Positions 1 through 5,684 of a stretch of DNA of 5,959 bases are shown in pieces. The position numbers and the translations under genes are program-made. Origin of the DNA: Candidatus Sulfotelmatobacter sp. (lineage in GTDB: Bacteria; Acidobacteriota; Terriglobia; Terriglobales; Acidobacteriaceae); NCBI GenBank assembly GCA_030040725.1, contig JASHTD010000261.1, forward strand, positions 1-5,959, given 5' to 3'. The notes under the pieces are model-generated. The model was given only the letters and a program-made list of their open reading frames with translations, did no database searches and was not told the DNA's origin. Numbering within the stretch: position 1 is the first letter of the stretch; every line of letters starts with the position of its first letter.

Positions 1-190
1 GCGTTTTTGGTACGAATCCGCCATAGCCCATCGCACTTCCTGGCTTGGTACGTTTTTGTCCCCACTGATGCCACGGTGGCTGTAATCCTATCGGCGGCGT
101 GGTCGGGCGTCATGCGCTCGGTTTTTAGGTACCGACGGGAGAGCATTGGTCGCTAAACTCGTCAATATCGCCATAGGCGTCTAATACTCT
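1..190. other. Upstream region without a confident gene
   Basis: I cannot assign a gene here. The plus strand is open in frame 1 from the window edge to a TAA at 154-156 (51 codons, about two thirds ending in G or C), which could be the tail of an upstream gene. The minus strand is open from an ATG at 113-111 to the window edge (reading MTPDHAADRITATV...), which could be the start of a divergent gene. I recognise neither peptide, neither has a clear ribosome site, and at most one is real. The region also holds three GGTAC words (9-13, 47-51, 128-132), each next to a run of five T, a near-perfect palindrome GCCACGGTGGC at 70-80, and a small stem CGCC-ATA-GGCG at 169-179. I see no good sigma-70 promoter for hpnC. 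Confidence 0.3.
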
Positions 191-1132
191 GTGACCCAAA
201 CCGCAGCTCAAATCCCGCCGGCGTCGATCACAGCCCTCGGCTGGGCCCGTCTTCCGGCTGCCTACGCGATTCCTGAAAAGCCTCCTTCGCTTGCCGAGGC
301 CCAGCAGTACTGCGCACACCTCGCCCGCTCACATTATGAGAATTTCTCTGTCGCTAGCTGGTTTCTTCCCAGAAATCTCCGCCAGGATTTCTTCAACGTC
401 TACGCCTACTGTCGCATCTCCGACGATCTCGGAGATGAAGTCGGCCACGCCAGCGCCTCGCTCGCGTTACTCGATCAGTGGCAAGCCGAGCTCGATACCT
501 GTTACGTGGGCAATCCACGCCATCCGGTGTTTGTTGCGCTGAAGGAAACGATCCACAAGTTCGCGATTCCCCGCTACGAATTTTCCGATCTGCTGATCGC
601 CTTTCGGCAGGATCAGACCGTGACTCGTTTCGAAACCTTCAAGGATGTGCTTGCTTATTGCCATTATTCTGCCAATCCGGTCGGCCATCTCGTGCTCTAC
701 CTTTGCGGCTATAAAGATTCCGAGCGCCAGCGGCTTTCCGACTACACCTGCACCGCGCTGCAACTGGCAAATTTCTGGCAGGACGTGACCGTCGATTACG
801 CCAAAGGGCGAATTTATCTGCCACTTGAAGACTTGCGCCGATTTTCGGTGAGTGAGGAAGACATCAGGCAAAAACGAAACACGCCAGGGTTTTGCGAGAT
901 GATGAAGTTCGAGGTCGGCCGCGCCCGGGAATGGTTCCATCGCGGCCTGCCGCTGGTGAAACAAGTTGCCAGAGAATTAGCGATTGATATCGAACTCTTC
1001 AGTCGTGGCGGTCTGGAAATCCTGAACGCGATTGAGCGTCAGAACTTTGCGGTGCTCGGCCGACGCCCGGCCATCTCAAGAAGCCGCAAGCTCAGGCTGG
1101 TTGCGCGCGCTGCGCTGGGGAAGCTGTTATGA
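191..1132 (+). CDS. hpnC: Hydroxysqualene synthase HpnC (squalene/phytoene synthase family)
   Basis: This enzyme converts presqualene diphosphate to hydroxysqualene, the second step of the HpnCDE route from farnesyl diphosphate to squalene. The 313-residue protein has the all-alpha trans-isoprenyl diphosphate synthase fold signatures. The first Asp-rich motif is DDLGDE at residues 78-83, after YAYCRIS. The second is QDVTVD at 197-202, followed by YAKGRIYLP at 203-211. HYENFSVASWFLP at 48-60 is the N-terminal signature expected for HpnC (HYENF-VAS), which separates it from phytoene synthase. The GTG start at 191 is fixed by an in-frame TAA at 182-184 and by the lack of any other start codon among the first 40 or so codons. 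No Shine-Dalgarno sequence is obvious. The basic C-terminal tail (residues 291-313) resembles that of HpnD. It is the first gene of the cluster and overlaps hpnD by four bases, so the two are probably translationally coupled. A CrtB-like role is possible but less likely given the order C-D-E. Confidence 0.93.
   Translation: MTQTAAQIPPASITALGWARLPAAYAIPEKPPSLAEAQQYCAHLARSHYENFSVASWFLPRNLRQDFFNVYAYCRISDDLGDEVGHASASLALLDQWQAELDTCYVGNPRHPVFVALKETIHKFAIPRYEFSDLLIAFRQDQTVTRFETFKDVLAYCHYSANPVGHLVLYLCGYKDSERQRLSDYTCTALQLANFWQDVTVDYAKGRIYLPLEDLRRFSVSEEDIRQKRNTPGFCEMMKFEVGRAREWFHRGLPLVKQVARELAIDIELFSRGGLEILNAIERQNFAVLGRRPAISRSRKLRLVARAALGKLL
1117..1123 (+). promoter_or_regulatory. Probable ribosome binding site of hpnD inside hpnC
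   Basis: GGGGAAG lies five bases before the ATG at 1129, within the last codons of hpnC. It is an imperfect match to AGGAGG, but it favours the ATG at 1129 over the in-frame ATGs at 1150 and 1189, which have no purine-rich sequence in front. With the ATGA start/stop overlap at 1129-1132 it suggests re-initiation by ribosomes finishing hpnC. Confidence 0.45.
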
Positions 1133-2103
1133 GCGCAGGCGCAGAGCCGATGCCGAACACCTGGGCCCCGGCGCCCGCCCAGCTCATCATGGCTTATTCG
1201 GTTTGCCGGGGTATTACCCGCGCCAACGCCAAAAATTTCTATTACGCATTTCTGGTTTTGCCGAAGCGCAAGCGCGAATCGCTGTGTGCCGTGTACGCCT
1301 TTATGCGCCGCTGCGACGATATCGCGGACGACCCGACATTAAGTTTTGAGGAACGCCGCCTCAAACTCGATACGTGGCTCGATGCGCTGCACCGTGCTCA
1401 GCAAGGCGAGCCCAGTGACGATCCCATTTTGCTTGCCCTCACCGATGCCCAGCGCCGTTACACCATCCCGGCCGGCCTGCTCGACGAATTGGCTCATGGC
1501 ACGGCCATGGACGTTCTCGATGCTCAGATCGCGTCGCGGAACATCGATGAGGATGAACCTGGCTTCGCATCGCCTCCCATTCCCGGCATTAATATTCAGT
1601 ACCAGAGCTTTGACGATCTGCGGCAGTATTGTTATCGCGTGGCTTCGGTCGTGGGCCTCGTCTGCATTCACATCTTCGGATATCGCGACCCCGCTGCCGA
1701 GCCGCTGGCCGAGCAGTGCGGCCTTGCCTTCCAGTTCACCAATATCATTCGCGACGTCGAGGAAGATGCAGCGATGGGACGCGTCTATTTGCCGCAGGAG
1801 GATCTGGCCCGATTTAACTTATCCGCCGAGGAATTGCTCTCAACTCCCGATCCTGCGCGCTTCCGCCCGCTGCTTGCGTTTGAAGCCGACCGCGCCCGCG
1901 AGTTTTATCTGGCCGGCGATCAACTGGGGTCATACATTTCTGAAGACAGCCAACCTGCTCTCTGGGTGCTGGTCAATATTTACCGCGCGCTGCTGGAAAA
2001 AATCGCCGCCCGCCAGTACGACGTGTTCACGTCTAAAGTAAGCCTTACCGTCACCGAAAAGCTGCGCATTCTGGCGAAAGGTCTTCTGCAGCGGATCACC
2101 TGA
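1129..2103 (+). CDS. hpnD: Presqualene diphosphate synthase HpnD
   Basis: This enzyme condenses two farnesyl diphosphates head-to-head into presqualene diphosphate, the substrate of the neighbouring HpnC. The 324-residue protein belongs to the squalene/phytoene synthase family. The first Asp-rich motif is DDIADD at 63-68, after VYAFMRRC. YCYRVASVVGLVCIHIFGY at 167-185 is the typical central helix. The second motif is DVEED at 209-213, within FTNIIRDVEEDAAMGRVYLP (203-222). The metal-binding acidic residues are all present. The protein is longer than the roughly 280 residues usual for HpnD. Part of the excess is an N-terminal extension of about 20 residues, and part is an acidic, proline-rich stretch at about 131-158, between the GTAMDVLD helix and the YQSFDDLRQYCYRVA segment. 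The gene ends in tandem in-frame stops, TGA then TAA. It overlaps hpnC and is followed by a repeat-bearing gap before hpnE. The main alternative is phytoene synthase, but the hpnC and hpnE neighbours argue for HpnD. Confidence 0.9.
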   Translation: MSAGAEPMPNTWAPAPAQLIMAYSVCRGITRANAKNFYYAFLVLPKRKRESLCAVYAFMRRCDDIADDPTLSFEERRLKLDTWLDALHRAQQGEPSDDPILLALTDAQRRYTIPAGLLDELAHGTAMDVLDAQIASRNIDEDEPGFASPPIPGINIQYQSFDDLRQYCYRVASVVGLVCIHIFGYRDPAAEPLAEQCGLAFQFTNIIRDVEEDAAMGRVYLPQEDLARFNLSAEELLSTPDPARFRPLLAFEADRAREFYLAGDQLGSYISEDSQPALWVLVNIYRALLEKIAARQYDVFTSKVSLTVTEKLRILAKGLLQRIT

Positions 2104-2118
2104 TAATCTTTAAATGCT

Positions 2119-2163
2119 TTGTCATTCTGAATCGGGCCGAAGGCCCGGTGAGGAACCTGCTGT
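2119..2163 (+). repeat. Short palindromic (REP-like) repeat between hpnD and hpnE
   Basis: The segment begins TTGTCATTCTGAATC and ends GGTGAGGAACCTGCTGT. Its centre is a perfect stem, CGGGCC (2133-2138) and GGCCCG (2142-2147), closed by a GAA loop and extendable by A2131-T2149 and a T-G wobble to eight pairs. From general knowledge, words of the form GTCATTCTGA...GAAGAATCTGC with a GC-rich palindrome around GAA are abundant dispersed intergenic repeats in Acidobacteriota and several other phyla. This copy looks like a diverged member. It has no T-tract, so it is not a classical intrinsic terminator. In the transcript it could limit 3' exonuclease decay or attenuate read-through into hpnE. The family assignment is from memory, not from a search. 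Confidence 0.7.
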
Positions 2164-2176
2164 TAGCATACAGCGG
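2157..2176 (+). other. Second hairpin in the hpnD-hpnE gap
   Basis: CTGCTGT (2157-2163) can pair with ACAGCGG (2170-2176) around the six-base loop TAGCAT: five perfect pairs plus one T-G wobble and a closing C-G. It directly follows the palindrome at 2131-2149 and ends 20 bases before the hpnE start codon, so it could be part of the same repeat element or affect access of ribosomes to hpnE. No T-run follows it. Confidence 0.4.
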
Positions 2177-2196
2177 CACTACCACCGTGGCAGCGC

Positions 2197-3600
2197 ATGA
2201 ACCAGAACCCAACCCAACCCTCTGTAGCCATCGCCGGCGGCGGTCTCGCCGGCCTCGCCGCAGCGTGCGCGCTCTCCGATTCCGGCTTTCGAGTCACGCT
2301 TTTGGAGCGTCGCCCTTATCTCGGCGGCCGCGCCTCGTCTTATGAGCATCCCGGCACCAACGAGGTTGTCGATAACTGCCAGCATGTTTTATTCCGCGTA
2401 TGCACCAATCTGGTTGAGTTTTATCGCCGCATCGGAGTCGAAGATAAGATCCGTTGGTTCGATGAAATGACATTTATCGAGCCCGGCGGGCGCGCGACTG
2501 TCATTCGGGCATCGTCGCTCCCCGCTCCGCTGCACACCGCGCCGGCGTTTCTGCGCTTTCCGTTTCTGAGCGGCAAAGACAAATTTGCAATTGCGCGCGC
2601 CATTGCCGCGCTAACCCTAAACCGACAACCCGATACCGGCAAATCCTTTCTCAACTGGTGCCGAGAACACGACCAAACCGACAATGCCATTCGGCGCTTC
2701 TGGCAGCCGATTCTCATCAGCGCGCTGAGTGAAGACCTTGACCTGATTTCGATTGCCTATGCAGCGCAAGTCGTTCGTGAGTCGATGAAGAGCCGGGAAG
2801 CCCGCCACATGGGCGTTCCCACCATCCCGCTGACCGATTTGTATAATCGAGCGGGCGACTACATTCGACAGCGCGGTGGCGAGATCCGCACTCGCACGTC
2901 GCTGGAGAGCTTTGTTCCAGGACCATCCGGCGTTGGCGTCAGCACCAGCCTGCAACCCGAGGAGCGGTTCGATTATCTCGTTGTCGCGCTGCCCTTCGAG
3001 AGCGTCGAACGCGTGCTGCCGCAAACTCCCGAAGCGGCGTCGCTGCGCGAGAAGCTCAGCCATTTTGAGTCCGCTCCCATCACCGGCATTCATCTGTGGT
3101 TTGATCGCCAGATCACCGGTCTCGACCACGCCGTGCTGCTCGACCGCACCATCCAGTGGATGTTCCACAAATCCCGCCTGCTCGCGACGCGCGCGGGCAC
3201 GGAGGAAAGCGGCAGCTACATTGAACTCGTGGTCAGCGCAGCGAAATCTCTCATCGATAGATCACGCTCCGATATTGTTGATCTTGCCCTGAAGGAAGTC
3301 CGTGAGTTCTTTCCGCAAGCCCAAAGCGCAAACCTGGTTAAATCCACGGTGATCAAAGAAGTTCGCGCGACGTACTCGCCTCGCCCCGGCATCAACACTT
3401 ACCGGCCGCAACAATCGACCGTCTGGCCGCGCGTGTTTCTGGCTGGGGATTGGACAGCCACCGGCTGGCCTGCCACCATGGAAGGTGCAGTCCGTAGCGG
3501 ATACCTCGCGGCTGAAGCGATCGTGCGTGCTTCGGGCAATAGTACGGTGAACTTCTTATCCCGCGATCTCCCTGCCGCCGGCCTCATGCGCCTGTTCTGA
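2197..3600 (+). CDS. hpnE: Hydroxysqualene dehydroxylase HpnE (FAD-dependent)
   Basis: This flavoprotein reductively removes the hydroxyl group of hydroxysqualene to give squalene, the last step of the HpnCDE route. The 467-residue protein has an N-terminal dinucleotide-binding fold: GGGLAGLAAACALSDSG at 14-30, with the ribose-binding acid E37 and the GG-doublet RPYLGGRASS at 39-48. Residues 60-72 (NCQHVLFRVCTNL) match the position where HpnE proteins carry a GQH-like motif. FWQPILISALSEDLDLISIAYA at 168-189 is the substrate-domain signature, and FLAGDWTATGWPATMEGAV at 414-432 is the C-terminal FAD-binding motif with D418. It belongs to the amine oxidase/phytoene desaturase superfamily. Automated annotation may call it a carotenoid desaturase, but its place after hpnC and hpnD supports HpnE. 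The ATG at 2197 lies 12 codons before the Rossmann glycines. Its ribosome site is weak (GGCAG), and an in-frame TAG at 2164-2166 bars any long upstream extension. It is probably co-transcribed with hpnCD despite the 93-base gap. Confidence 0.93.
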   Translation: MNQNPTQPSVAIAGGGLAGLAAACALSDSGFRVTLLERRPYLGGRASSYEHPGTNEVVDNCQHVLFRVCTNLVEFYRRIGVEDKIRWFDEMTFIEPGGRATVIRASSLPAPLHTAPAFLRFPFLSGKDKFAIARAIAALTLNRQPDTGKSFLNWCREHDQTDNAIRRFWQPILISALSEDLDLISIAYAAQVVRESMKSREARHMGVPTIPLTDLYNRAGDYIRQRGGEIRTRTSLESFVPGPSGVGVSTSLQPEERFDYLVVALPFESVERVLPQTPEAASLREKLSHFESAPITGIHLWFDRQITGLDHAVLLDRTIQWMFHKSRLLATRAGTEESGSYIELVVSAAKSLIDRSRSDIVDLALKEVREFFPQAQSANLVKSTVIKEVRATYSPRPGINTYRPQQSTVWPRVFLAGDWTATGWPATMEGAVRSGYLAAEAIVRASGNSTVNFLSRDLPAAGLMRLF

Positions 3601-3669
3601 GCGGGTTGAGAGCGACAACACGTCTAGCCACTGAGCGCATTTATTGGGGTCTTTTAGCACAGAACTGTA

Positions 3670-3698
3670 TTGCCTGAACTGCGGAATGCGGCTAAACT
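3670..3698 (+). promoter_or_regulatory. Candidate sigma-70 promoter of the VWA gene
   Basis: TTGCCT (3670-3675) and TAAACT (3693-3698) each match the -35 and -10 consensus at four of six positions and are separated by exactly 17 bases. Transcription would start near 3705, leaving a leader of about 45 bases before the ATG at 3749. This would put the in-frame TTG at 3644 upstream of the transcript. A weaker pair, TTGGGG (3644) and TGTATT (3666) with a 16-base spacer, lies just upstream. The call rests only on consensus matching, and Acidobacteriota promoters are poorly characterised. Confidence 0.35.
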
Positions 3699-3748
3699 CG
3701 TGTGCGTTTACCGAACTTGGTCATGTCTCCTCCGGCTTGGGGCTCTTT

Positions 3749-5656
3749 ATGTTCTGGCGGCTTTCATTGGCTGTGTCCCTGCTCCCCGTACTCATTTGTG
3801 CTGGCTCTGCGCAAGCCCTGAACATGACAAGTGGGCTTCTTGGCCTGAACGCGACGCATGCGGAGGATCAGAGTCTCTGGTTGATCAATGGGGCCAACCG
3901 CAGCCCTCTCGAAACGGCCAGTGGTTCCTTATCCAAACTTGATCTCAAGGCACCGGGCAAGGCTCGCCGGGAATACGAAAAGGGCTATCAGCTTCTGTTG
4001 AAGAAGGATTTTCAGGGAGCGATCGGACATCTGACAATCGCCACTTCGATCTATCCGAGCTTTGTGGCCGCGCACGATTCGCTGGGCTCCGCCTATTTAG
4101 GCTTGCATCAAGATGAGCGGGCGCGGGATGAATTCGCTCGCGCTGCCGAACTCGACGACCACCTTCCGACGCCTCTGTTTAATCTTGGTTGCGCCGACCT
4201 CGCCCTAAACCAATATCCGGCTGCTGAGCAGTCTTTTCAAAAGGCTTCCGCACTTGCTCCGTTGGATCTCACTGTGCTGACAGCTCTCGCCTATGGGGAG
4301 TACCTGAACCGGGATTTCGCCGGCGTGGTCAACACCGCTGCTAAAGTTCACGAGCGCAAGCACGATGGGGCTGCTTTAGTCCACTTTTATGCCGCTGCGG
4401 CACTGGAAGCCGAGCGAGAATTCCCGCAAGCACAGAACCAGCTCGATACATTGCTAAAGGAGGACCCGAAATCGCCGGCTGCAGCTCAGGCTCACCTGAT
4501 GATGGTCCAGCTTGAACAGGAAGCGAAGCTTCCTCCGCCTTCTCCTCTGCCCGACGGCGGCCTGAAAGCCCCAATTGTCACCGTTGACGCAGCAGAGCCA
4601 ACCGGCCCTGTGCAACTACCGGAGAACTTTCGTCGGTTGATGCAGGAGGCCAAGGAAAATTCTCAACTCGAGGAGGCCGAAGCAACCCAGCCCTGCGCAG
4701 GTTGTGTTGCGGCCGTCCCATCCGCTGCGGCGGCGCCAGAGCCCTCAATGACAGATGCGATCCGATCGCCCGTTGCTCGCGGAGATGGCGGTTTGCTCTT
4801 TCACGCGTCCACGGACGAAGTCGCGCTTTTCTTTGCGGTGACAGATCATGGCAGGCCGGTGACGAACCTGACGAACAAAGATCTGCATATTCTCGATGAT
4901 GAGCGTCCCCCAGTGGCCATTACTTCGCTTCGGAACGAATCTGAATTGCCCTTGCGCCTGGGGCTGTTGATCGATACCAGCGATTCCATCTCCACTCGTT
5001 TTAAGTTCGAACAACAAGTCGCCTCCGACTTCCTCGAAAATGTAGTTACCGGTCAGGACGATCTCGGGTTTGTTATCGGTTTCTCCAACACCATCCTCCT
5101 CGTGCAGGATTTCACAGGGGATCGCAAGCGGATCGCGAACGCGGTCGGCGAGCTCGTGCCAGCAGGAGGAACCGCACTGTGGGATGCTGTCGACTTTGCC
5201 ACCGGCAAGCTTGCTGCCGGAGTAGAGTCCAAGCCTGTCTCCAGGGTCCTGGTGGTGATCAGCGATGGCGAAGATAATTCCAGCAGTGTCACGGCCAAGC
5301 AGGCAATTGATCACGCGCTACGAGGCGGGATTAGCGTATACACCGTTAGTACACGGGAACTTCTCGATGAAACGGTCAGCTCGATCGTGGGGGAACACGC
5401 CCTGGACACCTTGGCCGAGCTCACGGGCGGAGCGGCCTTCTCGCCGGGTTCCGTGCATCGATTGAAAGGAAGTCTGAACGATCTACAGCAGCTCATCCGG
5501 AGCCGCTATCTGGTTTCGTACAAGCCGGCTGATTTTACGCGCGACGGCCACTATCGCACTATCGAAATCGAAGCCCAGAAGGACAACCACAAATTACGGG
5601 TGTACGCGCGCAAGGGGTATTTCGCAGGCAGCGCTTCTGAATCGGCGCATTTCTGA
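3749..5656 (+). CDS. Secreted TPR protein with VWFA-related Acidobacterial domain
   Basis: This is a 635-residue extracytoplasmic protein of unknown specific function, probably a protein-protein interaction scaffold. Residues 1-23 are a signal peptide: R4, a hydrophobic core (LSLAVSLLPVLIC), and an AQA cleavage site after residue 23. The residue before C17 is Ile, so it is not a lipobox. Five TPR-like units with 34-residue spacing cover about 72-243. An Ala/Pro/Glu-rich linker (about 261-340) contains a CAGC motif at 316-319. A beta module (about 352-395, with FAVTDHGRPVTNLTNKDLHI) leads into a VWA domain from about 400 with a complete MIDAS metal site: D409-T-S411-D-S413, T475, and D506 in SDGED. 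The C-terminal part (LIRSRYLVSYKP... VYARKGYF) is typical of the family. I chose the ATG at 3749 because it places the signal peptide at the N-terminus. The frame is also open to a TTG at 3644 and an ATG at 3686, which would bury the signal peptide behind 35 or 21 residues. It seems to be transcribed separately from hpnE. Related paralogues are usually numerous in Acidobacteriota genomes. Confidence 0.92.
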   Translation: MFWRLSLAVSLLPVLICAGSAQALNMTSGLLGLNATHAEDQSLWLINGANRSPLETASGSLSKLDLKAPGKARREYEKGYQLLLKKDFQGAIGHLTIATSIYPSFVAAHDSLGSAYLGLHQDERARDEFARAAELDDHLPTPLFNLGCADLALNQYPAAEQSFQKASALAPLDLTVLTALAYGEYLNRDFAGVVNTAAKVHERKHDGAALVHFYAAAALEAEREFPQAQNQLDTLLKEDPKSPAAAQAHLMMVQLEQEAKLPPPSPLPDGGLKAPIVTVDAAEPTGPVQLPENFRRLMQEAKENSQLEEAEATQPCAGCVAAVPSAAAAPEPSMTDAIRSPVARGDGGLLFHASTDEVALFFAVTDHGRPVTNLTNKDLHILDDERPPVAITSLRNESELPLRLGLLIDTSDSISTRFKFEQQVASDFLENVVTGQDDLGFVIGFSNTILLVQDFTGDRKRIANAVGELVPAGGTALWDAVDFATGKLAAGVESKPVSRVLVVISDGEDNSSSVTAKQAIDHALRGGISVYTVSTRELLDETVSSIVGEHALDTLAELTGGAAFSPGSVHRLKGSLNDLQQLIRSRYLVSYKPADFTRDGHYRTIEIEAQKDNHKLRVYARKGYFAGSASESAHF

Positions 5657-5684
5657 GATCGCGTGACGGGATGCAAAAGGCGGA

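Noticed and set aside
467..964. Minus-strand open frame of 165 codons inside hpnC
   Set aside because: It is antisense to conserved HpnC motifs, with no start context or recognisable domain.
1346..2041. Plus-strand open frame of 231 codons in another frame of hpnD
   Set aside because: The translation is Ser/Arg/Cys-rich with no family features, while the hpnD frame carries both catalytic motifs throughout.
2131..2149. CGGGCC-GAA-GGCCCG as an intrinsic terminator of hpnD
   Set aside because: No T-tract follows, and the flanks match a dispersed repeat style, so repeat is the better label.
2617..3168. Minus-strand open frame of 183 codons inside hpnE
   Set aside because: It is opposite the conserved HpnE substrate domain. 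The length is explained by GC-rich codon structure.
191..3600. Carotenoid cluster (crtB-like plus crtI/crtN-like genes)
   Set aside because: Two adjacent prenyl synthase paralogues, the HpnC-specific N-terminal signature and the HpnE-type oxidoreductase fit the squalene route better.
4745..5314. Minus-strand open frame of 189 codons inside the VWA gene
   Set aside because: It lies wholly antisense to the conserved VWA domain with its intact MIDAS motif, and its translation shows no recognisable domain. It is a shadow of the real gene.
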